Below, in pieces: positions 1 through 7,336 of a stretch of 8,813 nucleotides of DNA. Numbering within the stretch: position 1 is the stretch's first letter; the number at the start of each line of letters is the position of its first letter. This stretch comes from Pseudomonadota bacterium (lineage in GTDB: Bacteria; Pseudomonadota; Alphaproteobacteria; Rhodobacterales; Rhodobacteraceae): contig JAQBUS010000029.1 in the NCBI GenBank assembly GCA_027623875.1, positions 1 through 8,813 on the forward strand, given 5' to 3'. The notes under the pieces were generated by a model. The model did no database searches, was not told where the DNA came from, and worked only from the letters and a program-made list of their open reading frames with translations. The position numbers and the translations under genes are program-made.

Positions 1-1
1 A

Positions 2-1612
2 GTCGACATCCGAGCAAAGGAAAACCTAATCAGGTTGGCTACCTTAAAAGAGGAAATTAGAAACATTAATCTGTCTGTTGGCGACAAAGAGACCGGGAAA
101 GAAATAAGTGGGATAGAGCAGTTTCATGGACCCGGTGGACGCTTTGATATAGAAACCTATAAGAGAACTTTAGAGCAGATAGGAAAAACAGTAACAGAGT
201 TTGAGACAGACATTAGAGACGACATATCTCAAAATTTGTTAAAAGAAACTATAACTGGAGGCCTGAAATCCTCCGGATCATTTGCAGAAATTCTTTACCG
301 GTACTATATGGAAAGCCGCACTATTAGCTTTTTAACACTAGATGAAAGTGACCTTGAAAAACCTTTAGCATTACCCGACGATGTTGAGTTGCAAAAGTTC
401 TATTCTTCGGATCCAAATCCCTTTAAAACTAAAGAAGTAAAGGAACTAACTTACATTTCTCTTACTCCAGAGATGTTATTAAACTCAATAGAGATTGAAA
501 GTGAAGAAATACTGAGTGCCTATAACTCGCGCATATCAGAGTTTGTTGTGCCAGAATTAAGATCGGTGGAACGTTTGGCGTTCAAAGATACCGATACAGC
601 TAAAAAAGCTGCAGCCTCGCTACGACTAAACGAATTAAGTTTTGACGACATTATATCTACAAGGGGCCTTACTTCTCAAGATGTCGGGCTTGGTTTTATG
701 TCTAAGAAAGATTTCAGCTTAAACGAAGCAGATGTGATCTTCGGCCTTGAAGCCAACGTGCCTAGCGAGGTCATAGATACAACGCTTGGGCCAGCTATTT
801 ACCGAGTAGTCGATATATCATTGGAAAACACGACAAGTCTTTTAGAGGCCACAGCTAGCTTAACATACGATATCAAAACTCAAAAAGCCAAACTAAAGAT
901 TTTAAACTTAATGGGGCGTCTTGAGGACCTATTAGCCAGTGGCGCAACTTTAGAGGAAGTATCTGAACAGACAGATGCAACGCTATTAACCGTTGATTTT
1001 GGAGACATTAGTGCACAGGGAATTAGTAAAGACCCTGAATTCAGGAGTGTTGTTCAAGGTTTGAGTTCTGAGGATTATCCGAGCCTAACCGAAACAGCTG
1101 ATGGAAGTGTTTTTGCCGTTAGATTGGACTCTATAACCCCTCCAAGAGTGCCTTCGCTTTCCGAGGTAAAAGAATCCGTCACCGAAGCTTGGAAGTTGGC
1201 TAGATTAAAGGAGAGCCTCACAGAACTGGCTCTAATTATAAAACGCCAAATAGACGACGGTAAAGAATTCGGAGATCTCAATTTTTCTAATCCTACAGAA
1301 ACAACAATAAGACGTAGCTCAAATAGCCAAAATATCTCGCCTGAATTCTCATTTAAAGCCTTTGAACTTGACTTAAATGAGACTGATTTTATTTTAGAAG
1401 GCGAAAACCTTAAGTTAATTCAGTTGAAAAAAATTAATATTCCGACTGTGGAAGATGACGCAGCTAAGATTATTATTTCTCAAATTAATGAGCAGACTCT
1501 GACTGAGCTTAGAGCCGACGTGTTTGATTACTACTATAATTCTCTTAAAACATCATTTGGGTTAAAATTGGATCAAAGTGCCATAACCGCAGTTCACCAG
1601 CAGCTTAGGTAA
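2..1612 (+). CDS. ppiD: PpiD-type peptidyl-prolyl cis-trans isomerase / periplasmic chaperone, 5'-truncated by window edge
   Basis: The reading frame is open from the first bases of the window, so this is the C-terminal 536 residues of a larger protein; the TTG at 35 is an internal Leu codon, not the start. PpiD proteins are inner-membrane-anchored, face the periplasm and help fold exported outer-membrane proteins. Members are about 600-630 residues, so some 70-90 residues, including the N-terminal membrane anchor, lie upstream. Visible parts: a SurA_N-like helical chaperone segment (about 125-420, with the G-RFD--Y pattern), a parvulin-like domain (about 554-820) ending in the LGPAIYRVVDI strand, and a long C-terminal chaperone region. 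The parvulin domain is divergent: the usual GGDLG core reads DVGLG, so isomerase activity is doubtful, as in some characterised PpiD domains. trpE begins 4 bases after the TAA stop, so the two are probably co-transcribed. Family assignment rests on domain pattern and genomic position. Confidence 0.85.
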   Translation, partial: VDIRAKENLIRLATLKEEIRNINLSVGDKETGKEISGIEQFHGPGGRFDIETYKRTLEQIGKTVTEFETDIRDDISQNLLKETITGGLKSSGSFAEILYRYYMESRTISFLTLDESDLEKPLALPDDVELQKFYSSDPNPFKTKEVKELTYISLTPEMLLNSIEIESEEILSAYNSRISEFVVPELRSVERLAFKDTDTAKKAAASLRLNELSFDDIISTRGLTSQDVGLGFMSKKDFSLNEADVIFGLEANVPSEVIDTTLGPAIYRVVDISLENTTSLLEATASLTYDIKTQKAKLKILNLMGRLEDLLASGATLEEVSEQTDATLLTVDFGDISAQGISKDPEFRSVVQGLSSEDYPSLTETADGSVFAVRLDSITPPRVPSLSEVKESVTEAWKLARLKESLTELALIIKRQIDDGKEFGDLNFSNPTETTIRRSSNSQNISPEFSFKAFELDLNETDFILEGENLKLIQLKKINIPTVEDDAAKIIISQINEQTLTELRADVFDYYYNSLKTSFGLKLDQSAITAVHQQLR

Positions 1613-1616
1613 ACCT

Positions 1617-3131
1617 ATGACCCTCAACCCTCAAATTTCACAATTTAGAGAGAAATATTTGAGGAAAGAAAATCAAATTGTTTATACTAGATTAACAGCT
1701 GATCTAGACACGGCGGTTTCATTATTATTAAAGCTTACCAATGCCAAGCCGGACAGTTTTGTTTTAGAGTCTGTTACCGGAGGTGAGATTAGGGGGAGAT
1801 ATTCTTTTGTCGGAATGCGTCCTGATTTGATATGGGAATGCAAAAATAAAATTGCGACAATCAATCGTTTTCCAAATTTAGATAGTGAACAAGATCTTGA
1901 ATTCTCTACCGATCCATTAGCCTCTTTGAGAACGCTCCTAGGTGAAATGACCATGGACATACCAGACGGCCTTCCATCCGGCTCTGCAGGCCTTTTTGGC
2001 TACTTAGGTTACGACATTATACGGCTGGTCGAAAATTTACCAAGCGAGCTTCCTGACCCACTTAACCTTCCGGATTCAATTTTAATGCGACCCTCCGTTG
2101 TAGTTGTCTTGGATGGAGTTAAAGGAGAAGTCATTATAATTAGTCCAGCCTGGTATAGCGAGGATGAAAGTTTTGAGACCATATATGAAATATCTCAAAA
2201 ACTTGTAACCGAAACATTAAATCTTCTTGAAGCAGACACTTTAACTCAGCAGAGAAGCCTTTTGCCTCCTGAAAAGGCCCCGGTGGCGATTTCCAATTTT
2301 ACTCACTCAGAGTATCTATCTATTATACGAAGAGCAAAAGACTATATTATAGCCGGTGATGTATTCCAAGTTGTACCTTCACAGAGGTGGAAGCAGAGCT
2401 TTACTCTACCTCCCTTCTCCCTCTACAGAGCTCTAAGACGAACAAACCCATCTCCTTTCATGTTTTATTTTAATATGGGGAAATTTCAAATTGTTGGAGC
2501 CAGCCCAGAAATTCTTGTTAGAGTTTTTGGAAGGAAGATAACTATTCGCCCAATAGCTGGTACACGGGCTAGAGGAAAAACAGAGGAAGAAGACCTTCTT
2601 TTAGAAAAAGATCTTCTCTCGGATCCAAAAGAGCTTTCAGAGCATCTTATGCTTTTAGACCTTGGAAGAAATGACGTCGGAAGAGTATCTAAAATTGGCT
2701 CAGTTAATCCTACAGAAAAATTTATAATAGAGAAATATAGCCACGTTATGCATATCGTTTCGAATGTAACTGGCGAATTAAAACCCGGAGAAGACTCTTT
2801 GTCTGCATTGCTTTCTGGTCTTCCAGCCGGAACAGTGTCCGGTGCTCCAAAAATTCGTGCAATGGAAATCATTGATGAGCGTGAACCAGAAAAGAGAGGC
2901 GTTTATGGAGGTGGATGCGGATATTTCTCTGCAAACGGAGATATGGACATGTGTATTTCCTTAAGAACAGGCGTTATTAAAAATAAAAAACTATACATTC
3001 AAGCTGGAGGTGGGGTAGTTTTTGACAGCGATCCAGAGGCGGAATTTACTGAAACAGTAAATAAATCTAAGGCCTTAAGAGCTGCAGCTGAACAAGCTTC
3101 AATGTTTACAAGTATATATGATCTGAGTTAA
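1617..3131 (+). CDS. trpE: Anthranilate synthase component I
   Basis: Converts chorismate to anthranilate with ammonia delivered by TrpG, the first committed step of tryptophan synthesis; cytoplasmic heterotetramer with TrpG. The protein is 504 residues, normal for a stand-alone TrpE. The N-terminal domain carries the LES element of the tryptophan feedback site (residues 50-52) within SFVLESVTGG. The C-terminal chorismate-binding domain has PIAGTRARG (312-320), LDLGRNDVGRV (347-357), LPAGTVSGAPK (402-412), IQAGGGVV (461-468) and the acidic EAEFTET segment (474-480). The ATG at 1617 is chosen because MTLNPQISQF... with VYTRL at 22-26 fits family N-termini, and TAGGT about 7 bases upstream can serve as the ribosome site, overlapping the ppiD stop. 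There is no room for a leader-peptide attenuator, so feedback inhibition at the LES site is the visible control. trpG is a separate gene 46 bases downstream, unlike the fused trpE(G) of rhizobia. Confidence 0.97.
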   Translation: MTLNPQISQFREKYLRKENQIVYTRLTADLDTAVSLLLKLTNAKPDSFVLESVTGGEIRGRYSFVGMRPDLIWECKNKIATINRFPNLDSEQDLEFSTDPLASLRTLLGEMTMDIPDGLPSGSAGLFGYLGYDIIRLVENLPSELPDPLNLPDSILMRPSVVVVLDGVKGEVIIISPAWYSEDESFETIYEISQKLVTETLNLLEADTLTQQRSLLPPEKAPVAISNFTHSEYLSIIRRAKDYIIAGDVFQVVPSQRWKQSFTLPPFSLYRALRRTNPSPFMFYFNMGKFQIVGASPEILVRVFGRKITIRPIAGTRARGKTEEEDLLLEKDLLSDPKELSEHLMLLDLGRNDVGRVSKIGSVNPTEKFIIEKYSHVMHIVSNVTGELKPGEDSLSALLSGLPAGTVSGAPKIRAMEIIDEREPEKRGVYGGGCGYFSANGDMDMCISLRTGVIKNKKLYIQAGGGVVFDSDPEAEFTETVNKSKALRAAAEQASMFTSIYDLS

Positions 3132-3148
3132 AATAACCTACGTTTCTG

Positions 3149-3177
3149 CATATAATGTTCATTTATGGATTAATTTT
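3149..3177 (+). promoter_or_regulatory. Possible internal promoter ahead of trpGDC
   Basis: The only sizeable gap in the trp cluster (3132-3177) contains a perfect TATAAT at 3151-3156. TTAAAA at 3128-3133, overlapping the trpE stop, lies 17 bases upstream and matches four of six -35 consensus positions. A start near 3163 would leave a leader of about 15 bases before the GTG of trpG. In AT-rich DNA a chance TATAAT is common, so this is only a candidate. The GGA at 3167-3169 is the best ribosome-site match for trpG. Confidence 0.3.
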
Positions 3178-3765
3178 GTGATATTAATGATAGATAATTA
3201 TGATAGCTTCACATACAACTTAGTTCAGTATTTGGGAGAACTAGGTCAAGAAGTTCATGTTATTAGGAATGATTCATTTTCCGTAGATGAAATTTTAAAA
3301 AAGAGACCTGTTGGGATAGTTATAGGGCCTGGCCCAAGCTACCCGTCTGACGCTGGTATATGTGTAGAACTCACTAAGGCCCTTGAAAAAACTAATATAC
3401 CTCTGCTCGGCGTGTGTCTGGGCCATCAAGTAATTGGGGAAGCTTTTTGTGGAAAAGTACTCAGACATGAAGAAATAGCCCATGGAAAAGTCTCAAACAT
3501 TCACCACAAAGGCGTCGGAATTTTTAAAAATTTGGAGTCTCCATTTAAGGCCACAAGGTATCACTCGTTAGTTGTTGCTAGGGAGAACTTTCCAGGTAGA
3601 TTAGAAATTACTGCAGAGTTAAGTGATGGAACTATTATGGCTTTAAAACATAAAACTAAAGAAATTTATGGCTTACAATTTCATCCTGAGAGTATAGCAT
3701 CAGAGAATGGACACGCGCTCCTAAAGAACTTTATAAAGAAAATAGATTGCAACATAAATGTCTAA
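3178..3765 (+). CDS. trpG: Anthranilate synthase component II (glutamine amidotransferase)
   Basis: Class I glutamine amidotransferase that hydrolyses glutamine and channels ammonia to TrpE. It is 195 residues, full length. The N-terminus reads MILMIDNYDSFTYNLVQYLG, and the oxyanion region is IGPGPSYP (49-56). The catalytic triad is intact: nucleophile Cys80 in GVCLGHQ, with His169 and Glu171 in QFHPES. The AHGK segment (101-104) corresponds to the MHGK typical of anthranilate synthase subunits. The GTG at 3178 is preferred to the ATG at 3187 because it yields the usual residues ahead of IDNYDSF. The 3' end overlaps trpD by 8 bases, suggesting translational coupling. A PabA role in folate synthesis is possible in addition, since such amidotransferases can be shared, but the trp context makes TrpG the primary call. 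Confidence 0.96.
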   Translation: MILMIDNYDSFTYNLVQYLGELGQEVHVIRNDSFSVDEILKKRPVGIVIGPGPSYPSDAGICVELTKALEKTNIPLLGVCLGHQVIGEAFCGKVLRHEEIAHGKVSNIHHKGVGIFKNLESPFKATRYHSLVVARENFPGRLEITAELSDGTIMALKHKTKEIYGLQFHPESIASENGHALLKNFIKKIDCNINV

Positions 3766-4774
3766 CCTAATTCAGGAAATGATAGCAAAGGCCATATCTG
3801 GCCCGCTTAGCGAAGAGTCAGCGACCAAAGCATTTGAGCTATTGTTTTCAGGTAAAGCGTCAAATGCCCAAATTGCTGGATTTCTTATTGCATTAAGAAT
3901 GCGTGGAGAAACGGTAAATGAATATTTTGCCGCTTCTCAGGCCATGCGCTCACGTTGCAAATCTGTTAATGCCCCACCGGGTTCCATTGATATTGTTGGG
4001 ACTGGAGGAGATGGGAAAGGCACTCTTAATATCTCTACTGCAACTGCTTTTGTAGTGGCAGGGGCTGGAGTTACCGTAGCGAAACATGGGAACCGTAACT
4101 TAAGTTCTAAATCAGGTTCTGCAGATGTCCTAACTTGCCTCGGAATAGAAGTAATGGTTGGACCAGATGTTGTTTCTAAAGCAATTTCTACACTCGGAAT
4201 CGGCTTCATGATGGCTCCAATCCATCACCCAGCAATGGCGCATGTAATGCCGGTCCGCACAGAATTAGGAACCAGGACAATTTTTAATATTCTAGGACCT
4301 CTTACAAACCCAGCTGGCGTGACCCGGCAGTTAACAGGTGCTTTTTCGAAGGATTTAATTAAACCAATGGCCGAAACTCTAAAAAAACTGGGCTCCGATA
4401 ATGTATGGGTAGTCCATGGGGATGACGGAACAGACGAATTGTCTATTTGTGGAAAATCTTCTGTCGCTGAACTAAAGCAAGGGAAAATTACAGAATTCAC
4501 TGTCGTTCCAGAGGATGCAGGGCTTTCTCGCCATGAATTAGTAACAATCCTGGGTGGAACACCTAAATTCAACGCTGATGCCCTAATAAAACTACTTGAC
4601 GGTGATTTATCTCCCTATAGGGATGCGGTTTTGTTAAACTCTGCGGCAGCTTTGCTGATTTCAGGCTCAGCCACATCCCTTAAAGAAGGAGTTGAATTGG
4701 CCAAAGAAAGTATAGACTCTGGCAAAGCAAAGTCCAAAGTAAAAAAATTAGCACTTTTGACATCAGGGCACTAA
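3758..4774 (+). CDS. trpD: Anthranilate phosphoribosyltransferase
   Basis: Transfers phosphoribose from PRPP to anthranilate, the second step of the tryptophan branch. It is 338 residues, the usual length. The small N-terminal helical domain (about 1-70) is followed by the PRPP-binding loop GTGGDGKGTLNIST (81-94), the KHGNR loop (109-113) with SSKSGSADVL following, and the family segment HHPAM...PVRTELGTRTIFNILGPLTNPA (156-186). The metal-binding Asp-Glu pair is Asp226-Glu227 in DDGTDELS. The ATG lies inside the end of trpG (8-base overlap) with no strong Shine-Dalgarno, so reinitiation from trpG is likely. trpC begins 3 bases after the stop. A related nucleoside-phosphorylase-fold enzyme is excluded by the GTGGDG and RTIFN motifs plus context. 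Confidence 0.97.
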   Translation: MSNLIQEMIAKAISGPLSEESATKAFELLFSGKASNAQIAGFLIALRMRGETVNEYFAASQAMRSRCKSVNAPPGSIDIVGTGGDGKGTLNISTATAFVVAGAGVTVAKHGNRNLSSKSGSADVLTCLGIEVMVGPDVVSKAISTLGIGFMMAPIHHPAMAHVMPVRTELGTRTIFNILGPLTNPAGVTRQLTGAFSKDLIKPMAETLKKLGSDNVWVVHGDDGTDELSICGKSSVAELKQGKITEFTVVPEDAGLSRHELVTILGGTPKFNADALIKLLDGDLSPYRDAVLLNSAAALLISGSATSLKEGVELAKESIDSGKAKSKVKKLALLTSGH

Positions 4775-4777
4775 TCA

Positions 4778-5590
4778 ATGAAAGCATCCATTCTTACCAA
4801 GATACATAAATATAAACTGATCGAAATAAAAAATAAAAAGACAGCAAACTCACAAAAGAGCTTAGAAGAACTTATTCCATCACTTTCTCCTCCACGTGGT
4901 TTCATTAAATCAATAATTAAGGCATCCAAAACTCGATTTGCTTTAATCGCCGAAATAAAAAAATCTAGCCCCTCAAAGGGACTTATAAGGTCTGATTTTA
5001 ATGTAACAGAAATTGCTAAAGCTTATACTAGAGCCGGAGCCACATGCCTTAGTGTGCTCACAGATAGCCCATCTTTTCAAGGCTCTGATGAGTATTTACG
5101 TCAAACCAGGGTCGCTTCATCATTACCTTTACTAAGAAAAGACTTTATGTACGATCCATATCAAATTTATGAGTCTAAAGTAATTGGAGCGGACTGTATT
5201 CTTATAATAATGGCAGCAGTTAGTGATACTCAGGCTAAAGAGCTCGAGGATACAGCTATAGAACTGAAATTAGATGTCCTTATCGAAGTTCACAATGCCG
5301 TGGAGTTGGGCAGAGCGCTTAAATTGAAGTCTTCACTAATTGGAATTAATAATAGAAATTTAAATACATTTAATGTTGATTTGAACATCACTCGAAGGCT
5401 AGCAAAATTAATACCTAGAGATAAAATCATTGTCACCGAAAGTGGGATCACTGATTCAAGTGACGTCCTGAGTATGTATTCAAGTGGTGCACGCGCATTT
5501 TTAATTGGGGAAAGCTTGATGCGTCAGAAAGATATTGAAGAGGCTACTAACCATCTATTGCAAACTAAATTAGTAAAGATTGGAAAATAA
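4778..5590 (+). CDS. trpC: Indole-3-glycerol phosphate synthase
   Basis: Closes the indole ring: converts carboxyphenylamino-deoxyribulose phosphate to indole-3-glycerol phosphate with loss of water and CO2. It is 270 residues, a monofunctional TIM barrel with no fused TrpF domain. Catalytic and binding residues fit the family: Glu59 and Lys61 in AEIKKSSPSKG (58-68), Lys121 in LLRKDF, Glu170 in LIEVHNA, Asn191 in GINNRN and Glu221-Ser222 in VTESGI. The phosphate-binding GARAFLIGESLM stretch (237-248) is intact. The product would next need TrpA and TrpB, which are not in the window; many alphaproteobacteria keep trpFBA elsewhere. The moaC ATG follows the TAA stop after a single base, so transcription almost certainly continues. 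Confidence 0.97.
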   Translation: MKASILTKIHKYKLIEIKNKKTANSQKSLEELIPSLSPPRGFIKSIIKASKTRFALIAEIKKSSPSKGLIRSDFNVTEIAKAYTRAGATCLSVLTDSPSFQGSDEYLRQTRVASSLPLLRKDFMYDPYQIYESKVIGADCILIIMAAVSDTQAKELEDTAIELKLDVLIEVHNAVELGRALKLKSSLIGINNRNLNTFNVDLNITRRLAKLIPRDKIIVTESGITDSSDVLSMYSSGARAFLIGESLMRQKDIEEATNHLLQTKLVKIGK

Positions 5591-5591
5591 A

Positions 5592-6071
5592 ATGTCTGAA
5601 TTCTCGCACTTTAATGAAAACGGCAATGCACACATGGTTGACGTAAGCACTAAGAGTGAAACAACTAGATTAGCTATAGCTTCTGGGATCATAAGAATGA
5701 CTACTAAAACCCTTAAGTTAATTGAGAGCGGTGGGGCAAAGAAAGGCGATGTTCTTGGTGTGGCAAGATTAGCCGGTATAATGGGAGCAAAGAGAACATC
5801 CGATTTAATTCCATTATGTCACCCACTGTCCCTCTCAAACGTTAATATAGATTTACATATTCGTCAGGATATTCCAGGAATTGAGATTCGGGCATCCGTA
5901 AAAACCTTTGGGCAAACCGGTGTAGAGATGGAGGCTCTTACCGCAGTCTCCATTGCTGCCTTAACTATATATGACATGATTAAGGCAGTTGAGAAAACAA
6001 TGACAATAGATCAAATAAAACTTACTTTTAAGGATGGCGGGAAAACAGGTAAATTTGAGATAAAGTCGTGA
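5592..6071 (+). CDS. moaC: Cyclic pyranopterin monophosphate synthase
   Basis: With MoaA it converts GTP to cyclic pyranopterin monophosphate, the first stage of molybdenum cofactor synthesis; works as a hexamer in the cytoplasm. It is 159 residues. Its numbering matches E. coli MoaC from memory: Lys51 in GGAKKGDVLG, His77 in LIPLCHPLS, Glu112 and Glu114 in TGVEMEAL, Asp128 and Lys131 in YDMIKAVEK. The ATG at 5592 gives MSEFSHFNENGNAHMVDVS, the normal N-terminus, with GGA 7 bases upstream; a TTG at 5580 in the same frame would add four residues and overlap trpC and is not preferred. The TGA stop overlaps the GTG of moeA as GTGA, a classic coupling overlap. moaA, moaB, moaD and moaE are not nearby. 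Confidence 0.97.
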   Translation: MSEFSHFNENGNAHMVDVSTKSETTRLAIASGIIRMTTKTLKLIESGGAKKGDVLGVARLAGIMGAKRTSDLIPLCHPLSLSNVNIDLHIRQDIPGIEIRASVKTFGQTGVEMEALTAVSIAALTIYDMIKAVEKTMTIDQIKLTFKDGGKTGKFEIKS

Positions 6072-7249
6072 TATCAGTAAACGATGCTCTTACTCATATT
6101 CTAGCTGAGCTCCCAAGACTGAATGCCGAAAAAGTAAACCTATACGGAGCCATGGGTCGAGTCTTAGCCGTGAATGTGAGCGCAAAAGTATCCCACCCAC
6201 CTTTTAACTCTTCTTCAATGGATGGGTACCTAATAGCAGATCAGACTCCAATGATTGATAAGCCTTATATTCTAATTGGAGAGGCAGCTGCAGGAAAACC
6301 CTTCAAAAAAGCCATAAGAAAAAATGAAACGATTAGAATATTTACTGGAGCGCCAGTTGCTGCTGGTGGGTGTAGCGTTGTAATTCAAGAGGACATCACA
6401 AAAAAAGGAAAGGAAATTTGGGTGCAACCCACTTACGATAAAAAAAACTATATTAGACCAATCGGGAATGACTTTTCAATCAATTCCATGCTAAATGCTC
6501 CCGTGTTAATAACTCCATACCACATATCACTATTAGCAGCTATGAACCTAAACGAAGTTTGCGTTTCGAGGAAACCAAGGGTTGCAATCATAACCACTGG
6601 GGACGAATTGGTTATGCCCGGTGAGACTCCCTCAGAGAGTCAAATAATTTCTTCAAATGCCTTTGGGCTATATTCTATGGTGAAGAACCAAGGCGCTGAT
6701 CCTATAATTTTACCAATTGCCCGAGATAATGAGGAGTCCTTGATTAGCGTTTTAAAATTAGCCACAGATTGCGACCTTATTCTTACAATTGGAGGAGCTT
6801 CGGTCGGGGATTACGACATAGTACAGAAATGCCTTAAAGTTATGGGCTTAAGACTTTCTTTTTATAAAGTAGCGATGAAACCGGGGAAACCATTGTTTGC
6901 GGGAAAGCTTGGAACAAGTTCTGTAATTGGTTTACCAGGAAATCCAATCTCATCTCTGATATGCGGAGAATTATTTGTTATACCCGCAATAAAAAGAATG
7001 CTTGGGTTAACGGATGTAATTAGGAAAACTGTAAACATAAAAATATCTCATAATTTAGAAATAAATGGTCCAAGAGAAACTTACATGCGCGCATCGGTGG
7101 ATTCTTCTCTTGAGAATGTTAAAGCATTTTTACGCCAAGATAGCTCTCTAATAACCATATTGACCGATTCAAATGCATTGATTAAGAGACCAGCAAATGC
7201 CCATCCGGTGAACAAAGGTTCCCAAGTCCCTGTTCTTCTATTGTCATAA
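6068..7249 (+). CDS. moeA: Molybdopterin molybdenumtransferase
   Basis: Inserts molybdate into adenylylated molybdopterin in the last common step of cofactor synthesis. It is 393 residues, typical for bacterial MoeA without the gephyrin N-terminal extension. Motifs in order: PPFNSSSMDGY (44-54) with Asp52, GEAAAGKPF (71-79), FTGAPVAAG (92-100), TTGDELV (176-182), IGGASVGDYD (241-250) with Asp248, KPGKPLFAG (271-279) and GLPGNPISS (288-296). The order subdomains III then IV is complete. The GTG start gives MISVNDAL, the common start of alphaproteobacterial MoeA, and overlaps the moaC stop by four bases. It is the last gene of the ppiD-moeA run; an 87-base gap with a new promoter follows. No obvious hairpin-plus-U-tract terminator is seen after it, so some read-through into lexA is possible. 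Confidence 0.97.
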   Translation: MISVNDALTHILAELPRLNAEKVNLYGAMGRVLAVNVSAKVSHPPFNSSSMDGYLIADQTPMIDKPYILIGEAAAGKPFKKAIRKNETIRIFTGAPVAAGGCSVVIQEDITKKGKEIWVQPTYDKKNYIRPIGNDFSINSMLNAPVLITPYHISLLAAMNLNEVCVSRKPRVAIITTGDELVMPGETPSESQIISSNAFGLYSMVKNQGADPIILPIARDNEESLISVLKLATDCDLILTIGGASVGDYDIVQKCLKVMGLRLSFYKVAMKPGKPLFAGKLGTSSVIGLPGNPISSLICGELFVIPAIKRMLGLTDVIRKTVNIKISHNLEINGPRETYMRASVDSSLENVKAFLRQDSSLITILTDSNALIKRPANAHPVNKGSQVPVLLLS

Positions 7250-7263
7250 ATTTAAAGTTGTAT

Positions 7264-7292
7264 TTGACACAAAAAGTGAACTCATGTAGAAC
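7264..7292 (+). promoter_or_regulatory. lexA promoter (-35/-10)
   Basis: A perfect TTGACA at 7264-7269 is followed after 17 bases by TAGAAC at 7287-7292, which matches four of six -10 positions. Transcription would start near 7299-7300, giving a leader of about 37 bases. The -10 coincides with the second GAAC half-site of the LexA operator, which explains autorepression: bound LexA would cover the spacer, -10 and start point. Confidence 0.75.
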
Positions 7293-7303
7293 ATTATGTG
7301 AAC
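7278..7303 (+). promoter_or_regulatory. Tandem LexA (SOS) operator, three GAAC half-sites
   Basis: GAAC occurs at 7278-7281, 7289-7292 and 7300-7303, each separated by exactly 7 bases (11-base period, about one helical turn). The alphaproteobacterial LexA box is the direct repeat GTTC-N7-GTTC, which reads GAAC-N7-GAAC on this strand, so the region holds two overlapping complete boxes sharing the central half-site. Position over the lexA promoter fits self-repression. Confidence 0.9.
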
Positions 7304-7324
7304 ACTGTGGTTGTCTTAAATTAT

Positions 7325-7329
7325 AGGAG
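7325..7329 (+). promoter_or_regulatory. lexA ribosome binding site
   Basis: AGGAG ends 7 bases before the ATG at 7337. It is one of the strongest Shine-Dalgarno matches ahead of an assigned gene in the window and fixes the lexA start. Confidence 0.85.
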
Positions 7330-7336
7330 CTTTTAA

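Noticed and set aside
35..37. TTG at 35 as the start codon of the first gene
   Set aside because: The frame is open upstream to position 2 and the protein lacks its membrane anchor, so the gene is cut by the window edge and the TTG is an internal Leu codon.
569..583. GAAC-N7-GTTC inside ppiD as a LexA box
   Set aside because: The half-sites are inverted, whereas alphaproteobacterial LexA uses a direct repeat, and it lies deep in a coding region.
1075..1281. Reverse-strand open frames inside ppiD, trpE, trpD, trpG and lexA (for example 1075-1281, 1682-1960, 2486-2872, 3937-4209, 4225-4572, 7744-7962)
   Set aside because: Each lies opposite a well-supported gene, has no recognisable domain or ribosome site, and is explained as a shadow of the coding strand.
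1613..1616. Tryptophan attenuator or leader peptide ahead of trpE
   Set aside because: Only four bases separate the ppiD stop from the trpE ATG, and no run of Trp codons or terminator hairpin is seen at the end of ppiD.
5580..5582. TTG at 5580 as the moaC start
   Set aside because: It adds MENK ahead of the family-typical MSEFSHFNENGNAHMVDV and has no better ribosome site; with the ATG at 5592 catalytic residue numbers coincide with E. coli MoaC.
1617..7249. A novel defence or mobile system hidden in the window
   Set aside because: Every gene is a recognisable core-metabolism or housekeeping gene with intact motifs and uniform AT-rich base use; no integrase, transposase, toxin-antitoxin pair, repeat array or tRNA attachment site is visible.
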